A stretch of DNA of 64,000 nucleotides, from assembly GCA_028622995.1 (NCBI GenBank), contig JAJQJQ010000033.1, positions 992,001 to 1,056,000 of the forward strand, written 5' to 3'. This document shows, one piece after another, positions 46,731-58,054 of the stretch; position 1 is the stretch's first letter, and the number at the start of each line of letters is the position of its first letter. The stretch is from Panagrolaimus kolymaensis. Lineage: Eukaryota; Nematoda; Chromadorea; Rhabditida; Panagrolaimidae. A model generated the notes under the pieces. The model was not told the origin of the DNA, ran no database searches, and saw only the letters and a list, made by a program, of their open reading frames with translations. A program made the translations under genes and the position numbers.

Positions 46731-49474
46731 AATCTTTTTTCAATTTTTTTTCCTTCAAAACTATCTTATATTTTACTCGCTTTAGTTTTATGGTAGCTTT
46801 TTTTTTTTAGCATAAAAGCTCTTTTCGTTTTAAATTTTACAAAATTTTTCAAGTATAACAAAAGCAATTGATAAGTATTTTTTCGTTCTTAAAAAAAGTT
46901 TCCCTAAATATTCCGGATATCTAAAAGGGATAACATTGTTTTTTTAAAGAGAAGGATTTCCAAAAATTTTGTATTGTTTTCGGACTCTTCTCACAAATTT
47001 TATTGCTTGCATCTTCACTAAGAAAAAGCTAATTATTTAACGATTGCTCGTCCGTCTGGTGATCCAACAATCGAAAGAAAAAAATCAGGATTTGCTTTTT
47101 GGCTTGTTCGAAATATAAAGATAAAGAAAGAAGCAAGCGCGTGCTTGAACTCGACCGGCTTTTTTTGAAACACATTCTTGCAAAAAAGCATTTCTTTCGC
47201 AATCCGAATGAAAATTTTTAATTCGTTTTTTTCTTTTCCGATTAAACTGAAAAAAAATAGAGAGAAACGGTATTAAAAAATGATTGCACGAAACTAAATT
47301 CTTCTTCACACATAGAAGACATTCAACACCGGAAGGATTTGCTTGCAACTTATTTGTTTCTTTTTAGATTATATCAAAAAAAGTTGACATAACAGGCTGC
47401 AATTTGAAATTCGGATGAAAGCAAAAACTTTGAAAATGAAATACAAAAATAAATAAAACTTTTATGAAACTTTCGCTTGTATCTTTTTTTTGGAGGTTTG
47501 AAAAGGTGAATTTCAAAGGAACATTGAAGATTTCGTTATTTTTGTGGAAGATGAAGTCCGCGATCATAGAATGGTCAATACTATAACGCTATTTACGCGT
47601 TCGCTCATTGTAAGTGTCAAAATAATGAGGTCTTTTGCTTTTTTTTATTTCTCTCATTAGTTTTGGGGGCTAAAAAAGACTTTAAGTACAAATATTTTAA
47701 GAATTCAAAATTTTGCAAACTTTAGTAATTACACCTTTGTTGTTTTAAAATTTCAATTATTCTTAAAATTCATGCTGTTTATTTAAAAGAAAAATTGAGG
47801 AGAGCTTGAAAGCTAGTGGAATGCCTTCATAATAAGCCTTAAATAAAAACACTTTTATCCATAAGTTAAAAGTTTTCTATTCCATGATGATATGAAGGTA
47901 ATTTCACAAAGGATAAAAATTTAGTAGGTATCTTTTTTAAACCTTTTTATTTTAATTCGGTCATACCCTTTCTTTTGAAGTTAATGATACAATATTTAGT
48001 TTCTCTAATCGCACAATTATGCTATTGCATTTTGATAAATTTGTAATTTTGAAAGAAAATTTCTAAGCTTGTTTGAAATGGTTTTTACAAATTCAGTAAA
48101 TGAATGAAACTAAAAGTCTTGTCACATAGTTAGTTATACATATAATAATCTTCGCTATACTGTAATAACATTTATCTGTATTTTTATTTTTCCCCTAATT
48201 TTTTCTCTTTTTTTTTATCTCTTTGAAACAAAAATAAACAATAAAGATTATGGGTCAGCTTTTTTTTCATGCGTTTAAGGAAAGCAAAAAAAATTCTTAA
48301 GTTTTTATGGTTACTTTTCTTTTCTTAAGTTTGTTAATCGCATGCTTATATTTTTTTTGTAGTCCCTTTTTTCCTTAAAAATTTTTTTTATTGTTTCCAT
48401 CACTTGAAAGAAGAAGAAAAAATAAGCTTTCATATAGTTAGCTAACTAACTCCCTTCAGCCGTTTTTTTTAAATTTTAACTTCCTGAAAATTAGCTAACC
48501 AAATCGTTTCATTAACGATTTCCTTGAAACCGACCTGTTCCGGTTTTTGTTTCTGTCAATTTAAAAGAAATTTTTTGACGTTTTGGTGCGTTTTTTTAAA
48601 TAAGAAAAAAATGTCGAAAAGGAAAATAGAACACATTGAAGTAGCCTGTTTTGTTTTGTCCACTTTAGCTTCCTTCTTTTTTCTCTTTTTCTGATCTCCC
48701 TTTCTGCATAGCAAGCTTGCTTGCTAGTTAATAAAAAAAATTTGGCCGTCATCAGTCACATTATGTTTTTTTTCCTTGAGACCTGTTTCGGGATTGCACT
48801 TCTTCGTTTTTTTCTTTTTCTGTTGCTGCTAGAAGCTGCTACTGACTGATCGAGAAAAAAAATAAAGCAGCTACTAAAAAAATATTAGGCAACGAACGAG
48901 TGACCGCTGCTATTTAGTTAGTTAGTGTTGGTTCTTCAAAGGAGGTTAGTTAGTCTCGATGCTGCTTGTGTCGACAACAAAAACGACGACGACGACGACA
49001 ATCATTCATTTAGCTTTTTTGCTACTTTTATTCGATGGTTTCTTTACCATCGCCAATCGTTTTTCTACATTGGTTACAGCCATTCTCGCACATTTTTATT
49101 TTTTTACATCGTCTCCGCCTTCCAAAAAAAAAACTCTCATTCTCCATGTTGAGGGGTTTCGTTTTGGTTTTGCTTTCGTTCCCGAAAAAAAATTTTCCTA
49201 GCTTCTTTTTTCTCCCTCAATCAACCAACACCTCTTCATCTCTGGTTTTGCGTTTATTATCTTCTTGTTTTAAAAAAAGAGAAATTATTATTATTAAGAT
49301 TATTCCCGTCCACCACTTTAACAACATTGGCTTTTATATCCCATTGCTTACATTGAAATTGATTCTTTCCTGATTTTTTTTATCTTTCGCTGTCCATTCT
49401 TCTTAACAATTATACGAAATTCTATTATTAAATTTTTTGTTAACATTAATATCTTTATTTAATTTGGGAGCAAA
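46731..49474. other. Intergenic region upstream of the MH2 gene
   Basis: About 2.7 kb of AT-rich sequence without a recognised gene. A TAGTTAGC-like motif recurs (48436-48450, 48488-48502, 48915-48950). An ACGACGACGACGAC run is at about 48984-48999. The last few hundred bases probably form the 5' UTR or promoter of the gene starting at 49475. Confidence 0.45.
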
Positions 49475-52400
49475 ATGTCATTGGCAGATTTGCCATTAAA
49501 TTGTGGTGATACCCTCCAGAAAAATCATCGTCTTCAGAGTCAACGCGTTTCACGTTCTGGCCTCGTATACGGTAGCTCATTCAGTCGTGGTTCTTGCCTC
49601 GACGGCAAAGTTCGCCGATTTGTTGATGATTACGAAGATATGTGGTATGATGCAGAACGATTTCAATTGGTTAGTATTTTTTTCCCTTGTTTTTTTTAGT
49701 TAATTTTACAAAAAATTTAATTTTAATATCGATTTCAAAATAATTTAATCAGCTTTTTGGAATATTTTTATATTTTTAAGGCAACCTACAGCACATATTT
49801 TTTCAATCCGATTTAGCAAACACTTGCACTTGCTTTTTACCTCTTTTTACTTTTATTTTTTGTTTGCGACATGAACCCCGATCGCGCTTTATAAAAAAGA
49901 ACGAAGCATCAAATTACTTTGAATCGGATTTCATTCAAAATCACGCAAAAATAAAAACTATTTTTGTTTCAAAAAAAGCATAAACATAGATATTTTTTAA
50001 ACCAAAAAAAGAAGGATTTTTATGAATCAATATCAAAAAATAATTTATAGGATCACATAAACGAAGTTTTAACAAAATTAAATGATGGAAGTTTGGATGA
50101 TGAAATATGGGGTAAAATAGTTGTAATGGAACGATGTAAAAGGGTTGCAAAAGCATATCTTCGAAAAACAACTGTAATCGTGGATGGAGGTGATGAAGAA
50201 TTTGACGGAAAAACTCTTGGATTTAATTTTTTTACAAATCCCATGAGAGATGAATACACTAATGAACTGCGAGCTAAAATCGGCGATGTGAGTGGTTGTT
50301 TTTGTTTAAGGTTAAAAAATGGCAATTTTAGGGAGTGATAATTAAAATGGATAATCAAGGAAATATTAAAGCCATGGCTCGTGGTTCTACACCCATATTT
50401 GTTCAAGGATGGAAGGATTCCAAAATCCATTGCATTTCGGACAAAGTTATTCGAAACCATGGAAAATTGATTACAAAATCTGCAACATCCGTGCAAAGTG
50501 ACGACGATCGAGTGGTAAAAGTATGTTTACTTTCAATCAAGCTCTTACGCCTAAAAATATTTTTGTTGATATTTTTAGATATTTGATATGCGTCGTTTCA
50601 AGCAATGTGTTGAACGAGATCCTTATGAAACGGATACAGATGCTAGAAATTTATTATTAAAAAGTTGCGTTCGAGTTGCTTTGGTTAAAGATGGTGGCGC
50701 CACAGATCCTATGAAAACACCATGTTGGTTTATGATTATTAATTTAGTTGCGCTTGATATGCTTAAAACTAAACTTCCTTCGGTTTGCTCAAATCCAATT
50801 TTGTCTTCTCAACATTCGGGTATAAATGAATCATCTCGTCTTTCACGTATTATGAGTCAAGTATCGATCGTACCACCATCTTCAAATGCAGATCTATATT
50901 CAAATCCTGCGTTGACACATATTTTAGCAGCAGCAATGCATCAAGCCAATCATCAACATTATGCGGGAAATATGTCAGGTCAATTAGCTGCTTCATCATC
51001 AGCTATAAATATGGAGCAAATTGCAAAACTTGCAAGCACTTTAAGTTTAGCTAATCCAAATCTTATGAATGGAAATTATCAATCCACATCGTCCTCACGA
51101 AGAATCAGAAGATCTCAATCATTTTCGGATAGCGATGAAAGCGAAATGGATAATCGTTTAGTTCCAGTAAAAAATACCACGACATATTCAAGTTCCACCA
51201 CTGGATCAAGCAGTGGAATAAGTGGTTTTGGAGAAAAACAAAAACGATTTGGAGGTGATTTACGTCAACAAATAGCAAAATCTATGGATGCGTTACATGA
51301 GCAAAGAAAAGATAATTCTACTAAAAATGAAAATAATAATGATAAATATGGAAAAGTGCCTCGTCCACGTTTGCATGAATCATTATTTCATAAACCACTC
51401 GAAGATTCAAGTGTAAAACCATGGAAGAGTTGCGCGTCCACTACTTCTGATTATGATTCAAATAAAGAAGTTTTTGATTCGGGTTCATGGAGTAGCAATA
51501 GCCGGGTTTCAAGTAAAGAAGATGAGCATCGAAGTTATAGTCCGTCAATTCCAAGTGACGCTGAACATTTAGGAAATAATGATATTCGACGAAATTCAGC
51601 TCCACATGAAATTGCAAATGCTGCAGGTAAGTTGAATAAAAAAAAAGAAAGAATAAAATAATTTTTAACAATGAAATATGAAAAAAAATTCCCATCTAAT
51701 CATTTAACTTGTTTAAAATATGTTTTTTGTTTTAACAGCATTCATTGCTCGTCAAAGAAAGCTCATTCGTCGACAATCTTCCACATTGGATTCAGCAAAT
51801 TCAAATAATTACAAACCAGTCTACACCAAACGAAATACTCTACCATCAAAAGGTTCTCGCCGAATTCGCCGTGTTATTTCTCGTCGTGATATTGGTATTG
51901 AAAGCGAAACTTTCTTTTTCGGGAATCCCCTTCAATTAACATAATTCTGTTTGTGGTGTTTTTTTCTATCTCTTTTTATTATTTCAACTTTAGCTTCTTT
52001 TTTTATAAATAATTTTTATTTAAATTGCAGCTGATAGAGATTTAAATTTGGCACAGTAAGTTTTTGATTTTTTTTATATAGTAGAAATATATTTAGTTTC
52101 CCGAAAACCTTTGCTTTTTTGTTACCAAAAGCTTTTGTTTTAAAAAGGAATTTTTTTTTCCAAAAGAACCTTTATTGTTGTCCAATATTCTTATAAGTTA
52201 TGAAAAGTATTAAAGAGTTGACTAAATTATGTGTTATTTCCAGCTCTTCTTATTATCCCGAATCAAACGTGCAGGTCAGTAATTATCTCAAAGAGATGAA
52301 GTATGAATTGCACTAAGCACCATCAGCACTGAAAGCACGTTTGAAAAAGTCACATTTAAATTTCACATTTTTTTTCTTGTTGCGTTTTCCCCTTTTATCT

Positions 52401-54228
52401 TTAAACTTTTTATTAACAGGGCACGTTTCCACGCTATCATTTGGATTTGCAGTTTAACACAAGCTTTTAATCTCACAAAACATTCATCTTCATGTTAATT
52501 ATATGACTGCTTTTTAGATCAACCGAAAAATGCAAATATCGCTCGATCAGCATCACCAAAACCAATGGTTCCATACTCTTCGACCGAAACCGAGCCTCAA
52601 ACCAATTTACGAACAGCAATCTGCATTCCCATACAACGGAACCACCTTGCCCCGTCCGCGTCGGGCCCGCGAGGAGAATCAGACGACGTCAACAACTTCA
52701 AAAGCAGCAGCAACAGCAAAACCCAAATACCAGCAAGCGAATTCAGAGTTCCACGACCCAACAACTCAATCCCAACATCCTTGGAGAAAAGCAATACTCA
52801 ACAGCCGACCGAGTCTCGAGAACAAATCCAATTTTCAAGAATTCGGAAGGAATCTTCGACAGATTCCGCAGCCTCCGACGTCCAATTCGAAGCCGAAACA
52901 GCCCCACTCACACGACAACCACCGATCCGGAGACAGATGGGCTCCCAAGGAGTCGGAGCCTCAGCGAATACAGTCTTTTTCTCGAAACCCAACAGCAACA
53001 ACAACAACACCAAAGGAATCGAACAACGGGAGCTCAATCTTCCGCAATCTCCTCCGACAATTCGAGTCAGGCCTCCGATTCGTACAACCTTTCAACAGCA
53101 AACTCCAAAGCACCCTGTCAGTTCCCCACCACCACCAATTCCAACACAGGAGAGCCCAATCTTCGATGCAAGAAGTTTGCGACCCTGGAAAATTCGAAGG
53201 GAAGCCACGACATGCGAGGAGCGGATCGATTTCAAGTCCAAGGAGCCGCCAAATCAGCTACAACCAAATGCAGTTGCTATGCGAACAGAACAGCAATCCG
53301 AGCAGCCGCAGCAACAACAGCCATATCACAGTGGCGGCTTCTACCACACAAAAAATGGACAAACTCAGAACTCATCAGCCTACCGGTGAATTTTTACGAT
53401 AAAGCAACATAATAATTTAAATTATTTTATAGAATGCAACGCCGAATCTCGAACAAGGAGCCCCGAAATGCTATGTCGAACGAGCAGCAGCCCTCCTTTC
53501 GCGAACGAGCAACAACCACCAACCCAACACCGACAGCTCAACCAGCTTTCAGTACAGCAACAACAACACCAACCATGGCTCCAACGATCCATCGATGGCT
53601 CAGTGGAGACAAAAATGCCCGCCATTCCACAAATATGGACTCGAGCAACAGTCATCTCTCCAAGAAAGCAGCAGCGACAACCAGCATCTGGCGTCATCGA
53701 AACGGTCCATGGGACGAATTATTGGGGAAACGCGAAATCCAACACCACCAACAACAACAGCCATATCAACGACGGAAATCAACCCATATGGGTTTGGAAA
53801 ATCAAGGATCCCAACAAATATCAACGACCCCAAACCTTTCAACCGCAACAACAACAACAAACCCAGCCATCAACAACAAAGCAGCAACAGCAGCCAATGT
53901 TCGTTCATTGCGGAATTATTACACCGACCTCCAACACCAACAACAACAACAGCACCACTGTTGGAATCAACAACAATCAACAACACTATCTTCGACGATG
54001 CTAACGCCTCGAATGAAGCGGCTTCAATCTCAACAATTTTATCACCACTTCCATCATCGCTCAATGGACATAAACTCTTCCCATTCAAAAGAGATAAAAC
54101 AATTTCAAAAAATGGAATCGTCTCAAAGCAAACGATTCAACCAATTTCCAACATCACCTCCGCTTCCTCCACAACGCCTAGCGTCAATTGTTCCTCCAAT
54201 TCAAACGAGCAATTATTGTATTAATTAA
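49475..54228 (+). CDS. Smad-like MH2-domain protein without MH1 (Expansion-like), with alternative C-termini
   Basis: Exons 49475-49669, 50051-50285, 50335-50519, 50580-51626 and 51739-51894 join in frame. The N-terminus is MSLADLPLNCGDTLQKNHRL. A region resembling an MH2 domain runs from about KTLGFNFFTNPMRDEY through GVIIKMDNQGNIKAMARGST, PIFVQGWKDSKIH and VVKIFDMRRFKQCVERDPYE to LLKSCVRVALVKDGG and TPCWFMIINLVALDMLKTKL. In Smads these blocks are IFVQ, LKIF, C.IR.SFVKGWG and TPCWIEI. No DNA-binding MH1 domain precedes it, as in the insect protein Expansion, which is involved in epithelial tube and apical actin organisation. A Ser-rich disordered tail follows. Beyond 51894 there are several possible ends: stop at 51944 by read-through, stop at 52470 via microexons, or the long GC-rich exons to 54228. 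The family call is from pattern only. Confidence 0.78.
52031..52055 (+). other. Candidate microexon 1 (25 nt) of the MH2 gene
   Basis: The stretch is bounded by an acceptor AAATTGCAG and a perfect donor GTAAGT. After the phase-1 donor at 51894 it reads ADRDLNLA and ends in phase 2. Its length is 1 mod 3, so including or skipping it shifts the downstream frame. Confidence 0.5.
52244..52274 (+). other. Candidate microexon 2 (31 nt) of the MH2 gene
   Basis: The stretch is bounded by an acceptor TTATTTCCAG and a donor GTCAGT. After microexon 1 it reads HSSYYPESNVQ and ends in phase 0. Its length is also 1 mod 3. Joined to the next acceptor (52418-52419) it gives a short terminal exon. Confidence 0.5.
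52420..52470 (+). other. Candidate short terminal exon of the MH2 gene
   Basis: After the acceptor ATTAACAG, and in phase 0 from microexon 2, the exon reads GTFPRYHLDLQFNTSF and stops at 52468-52470. This gives a compact C-terminus alternative to the long GC-rich exons. Confidence 0.45.
52518..53385 (+). other. GC-rich exon open in all three forward frames
   Basis: The exon is bounded by an acceptor CTTTTTAG and a donor GTGAAT. Reading each frame by hand I find no stop in any of the three. Frame A (phase 1 in) begins QPKNANIARSASPKPMVPYS. Frame B (phase 0 in) begins INRKMQISLDQHHQNQ. Frame C (phase 2 in) begins STEKCKYRSISITKTNGSIL. Composition changes sharply from the AT-rich exons before it: at 52861-52920 I count 18 A, 10 G, 7 T and 25 C. 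In a sampled third of the exon, third-position A/T is highest in frame A, which fits the rest of the gene. Frame C looks most protein-like to me in places (PRSRSLSEYSLFLE, KFATLENSKGSHDMRG). The true frame is undecided. Confidence 0.6.
53433..54228 (+). other. Second GC-rich Gln/Asn/Thr/Ser-rich exon of the MH2 gene
   Basis: This follows a 47-base intron (53386-53432) with acceptor ATTTTATAG. Frames continuing from the previous exon stay open. Frame A runs to a stop at 54226-54228 (PPIQTSNYCIN), frame C to 54222-54224 (NSNEQLLY), and frame B to 54002-54004 (NNQQHYLRRC). CAA/CAG/AAC/ACA runs dominate, so each frame encodes Gln-, Asn- or Thr-rich disordered sequence. The composition returns to AT-rich after about 54230. 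Confidence 0.6.
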
Positions 54229-55436
54229 AATATTAATATTAATCCATTAAACCAATTACAATAACAGGAATTTTTCTGTTATTGTTAATTATCTTCTCAA
54301 AAATATATCTTTTGATAGTTTCTTCTTTCTTTTGCTTTGGTACAAAGCAGACTGTCGGGTGCCGACTGCTTTTTTCTTTTATTAATTCATTGCTATACTA
54401 ATATTCAATTTTTGTCTGTATTTTTTTTTTTGAGAAAACGAGAAAATCATGTATTTTGTTGAATGGTAAAAACGCATAAATAAAATGAAAAAATAGTAAA
54501 ATTAAGGAGTTATTAGTTGCTAATAAGATGCTTACAATTTGAAATATTATAAATTAATGGCTTCATTACATGAAGAAATTTTTTTTATATATAAAAACAT
54601 TCCAATATATCAAACATAAATTATGATGACTGATGCAAAAATTATTTATTTGCTCTAGGAGTGAATCAATAAATCTTTATAATTAAGGTGAATAAAAAAA
54701 TTATTCAACTGAAAAATATTAATTAACAAGCTTCCAAATGTGTCTTTTATTTATATGTATGTATCTATAATTTCTGCTAATGTGCTTGAAAGATGAAGAA
54801 ATTTTGTATTGTTAAAGCAGTGATGAAAAAAAGTATGGTTAAATGAAAGTTTTTATTTTCATTCTTTTTTTTTGTTGAAATTTGAAAAACAAGCTTCTGT
54901 CAAACAAAAAAATATAGTAAAGATGAGAAAGAGAGATTTCCTATTGTTTCACAAAAAAACCTTTGCTGATGGTGCTGCATCACTAAGTAAACATTGGCTC
55001 TTTGTGCACCACGAGAATTTGGTGGAAAAGCAGTCAGTCTTCTTCTTCAGCCTGTTGTCGTCCCAGTATCTTTTAAACGTGTCTCAGAGATTTGTATCGG
55101 AGTTAGTTTCCTCCATGTTGAAAGTCGTTAACTAACTAACTCTCACACGTCAAACATTTCTCTTCTAACGTTTTTTTCTCTTTTAATTTTAAGAGTTCTC
55201 CAATAAGCTAAAAACTTATTTCCCTAGCCCAAAATGTTTTTTTATTCTTCCAAAAATGGCGTCCGTGTTTCTCATTTACACATTTTTAAGCTCCTCTTTT
55301 TGTGAAAATAAGCTTTTTTTCTAAGAAGTTAATGAAAAATGAAAAAAATTGGCTATAAAAAATTATCTATCATCAAAGTTATTTTTTTTATGAAAGAATT
55401 GTTTTAACAAAAAAATATTTAAGCGAGAGAAAAAAA
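54229..55436. other. Intergenic, including the MH2 gene 3' UTR
   Basis: AT-rich sequence. An ORF at 54872-55135 (+, 87 codons) has no recognisable feature. A GTTAGTT/TTAACTAACTAACT motif occurs near 55090-55142. No RNA gene is seen. Confidence 0.45.
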
Positions 55437-56677
55437 ATGGTAAATTCTTACAGTCCAAATGGATTCATCGAACAAGAATCACCAGAATTTAAATGTTGCT
55501 GTGGTTTATTTCATATTAGAGTAAGTCATTCATTTGTAGAATTTTAAGAGGACCTTGTAATTTGAAATATGAAAATCAATTTTAAAAAATTCTTTGAAGA
55601 CATTAAAATTTTTATAGCCTTTTTTCATGTTATTTTTTTAGACAGGCGCTCGAATTATAGCAGTTCTTCATTTACTTTTTTATTTAACATTAATCATCGT
55701 AAATTTATCGTTGAATGGAATCGGTGGATTTGTTGTCCTTATTTGTTCTCTTGCATTAGTATCTTATGCTTTTGCATTGGTTATTGGAACATTTTTAGAA
55801 AAACGATACCTTCTTTTACCTTTTCTTTTCGTGCAAGTGAGTCATTATTTTTTAAGTTTTTTACAATATATTTCTTAATTAAAAACAAAAATAAATATAT
55901 GTATTTAGGCTGCAGTGACACTCATTTTCACTGTATTAGCAATTGGATATGGAATCATTGGAGCTGCATCTGATTCACTTCTTTTCGCACATAAAAATGT
56001 TACCATGGTTCGAGAACTTTATGAAGTTCATCATCTTAATCCAGATGATGAAAAAAGTAAGTAGTCTTCGTATTTCGATAGAATTATAAAATGATTCACC
56101 AAAAGGTAATGAACTAACCTTAACAATATTTTGAATCAGAAAATGAAAGACAATGGTTTTTTTTCTTGAACAATGGTAAATTGCTTCCAAAGTTTTTTAA
56201 CAACTAAAAACGAAACACAAAATTTGTGAAACTTTAGAAAAGGCTCAAATTTAAATTTTATCAACCAAAAAAACCATAGTTTTTAGCGGAAATCGATTCG
56301 ATGCTTAAAAATATTAAACAAGTTCGGTTATCTCGAGTTTGGGAAAAGTTAATGTTATAAAAAAGTTTGACTCAAAACAAATGAACCTTTTAAAAAAAAT
56401 GTTTTCTTTGAAACTGATTCTAACACAAACAAACATATTATTTTTTAAATAAGTTTTTATTACATATCCCATTTTCACATAAATATTTTTAGCTCAAACA
56501 TTATTTTCAAGTGGCCTTCTCGTGGCTTTAATCGTGATGGCTGCATTCAGCGCTTATGTGTGCCTTGTTTTTAAAGATGCATATTCTTATTTTAAAAAGA
56601 AGGAAGAAATGATTGGACCCGATAGAGGCTATCAACGAGGCAAAATTGTTGCCGATACTTTAAATCAAGATTATTAA
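55437..56677 (+). CDS. LAPTM-like four-span membrane protein
   Basis: Four exons encode about 195 residues. Exon 1 (55437-55520) reads MVNSYSPNGFIEQESPEFKC and CCGLFHIR. The next begins TGARIIAVLHLLFYLTLIIV. The CC...HVRTG-like junction followed by a first span resembles lysosome-associated LAPTM4/5 proteins. Further spans are GFVVLICSLALVSYAFALVI, AAVTLIFTVLAIGYGIIGAA and LFSSGLLVALIVMAAFSAYV. The tail (DRGYQRGKIVADTLNQDY) holds tyrosines in GY and DY contexts that could serve in sorting. A polar loop with one N-x-T site lies between spans 3 and 4. The introns are canonical and in phase; the one at 56058-56492 is long. The likely location is endolysosomal membrane, by family analogy; MARVEL-type proteins are the alternative. 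Confidence 0.72.
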
Positions 56678-58054
56678 TTAATAAATTCCCTGACACGTCG
56701 AATTTTTATTCTTTAATATTTGTTTGATTATAAAATCCGATTATCATAAATAAATTGCTTACAAATTATTTTTATAAAAATGTTTCCATAAAAAGTTCAG
56801 CAAAAAAATTACAATTCAAAATAATTCCCTAATCGTTCATTTTGAAATCATATGTGTGCTTCAAAATTATTCAAACAACGAAGAAGAGTCTCGAACTTTG
56901 TTTTCTTTTTTTTTTGTTGCAAAAAAATATTTCCTTACTTTTATTTTTTATCATTCATTTCTTTTTGAAGAAACTTTTTTATTTTTTAAAATTAATTTTC
57001 TTAATTTTTATCACCATCATTATTGCTTTATGCAATTTATTAATTATCATAATAAATAATTTTTTGATGAAGTAATCGCCTCGTTAAAAAAATGTTTTCC
57101 AAAATCAATTTTAGCTATGTTTGCCTCATTTATTAGTTGTTTTTAATATGTAATCATTTTATTAAAACATTGAAAAAAATTTTTAACGCTCTTTGCAATT
57201 TCCAATTTCGTATCAAAAAAATAAAAGTACCAGAAAGCCTTACTATTTTTTAATAGTAAAAATGTTTTTTGAAAAAATATAAAGTTTGCCTTGGCTTTGA
57301 TTCAATTTTATTTTCAGATTTCTTGGTTTCCCTTTTTTAGTTTCAAGCTTTTTTAACAGAGCCAATAAAAAAGATTATTTCAATATTTAAAATGTTTCAT
57401 TACTCATTTCGTAAAATTTTTGATATTTTTAAAAATGAATTTTTTTAATCTTTTCCAATCGATTCGTAAGCTTTTCAAATGGATTAAAAGTAAAAAAACA
57501 ACTTCGGGGCATTTTTATAGCTCAAAAAGTACTAAAAGGTATTGATTAGCAACTATGTCATTTGCCAAGGTCAATAAAGAAAGGATGATCATATGAACAG
57601 AATATGAGACTCCTTCGTGGTTGTCGTCAGTCAATTAGGTTTTAATTTTTTCTGATCACTTTGCATTTTTGAGTTCCGCGAATATTCCAAATCATTTTTT
57701 AAATTTAATTAGATCATTGCCATTATTATATAATATCCCTTCTTTTCATAAGCTAAATTCATGAGGTCTTTCTTTCATCCATCACTAAGTTTTAGAAGCA
57801 AGTATGTCTCATAGCGACTGGCTTGTCACCCAGGGGCTGTGCGTGTGTTTATGATGTTCAGCTGCTGAACGTTTTTATTCAATTCCATTCATAGTTTCTA
57901 AATCTTTTTTTGCTATACTTTCATTTATTGTATCAAATATCAACAACTTACAAACCCCATATTTTTAAAATAAATTGTCTTTAAGCGTGTAACTAGAGCG
58001 ATATTTAAAAAAGCCATTCAAAATACGAAATCGATTGATGAAATTACTTTTCAG
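56678..58054. other. Intergenic upstream of ubr-5
   Basis: AT-rich, with T-rich chance ORFs at 56842-57075. A less AT-rich patch lies at about 57800-57880. The TTTTCAG directly before the ubr-5 ATG could be a trans-splice or cis-splice acceptor. No gene is recognised. Confidence 0.5.

Noticed and set aside
52597..54088. Several minus-strand ORFs of 65-91 codons under the GC-rich exons
   Set aside because: They mirror the plus-strand low-complexity repeats and have no recognisable domain. Low stop density here applies to both strands.
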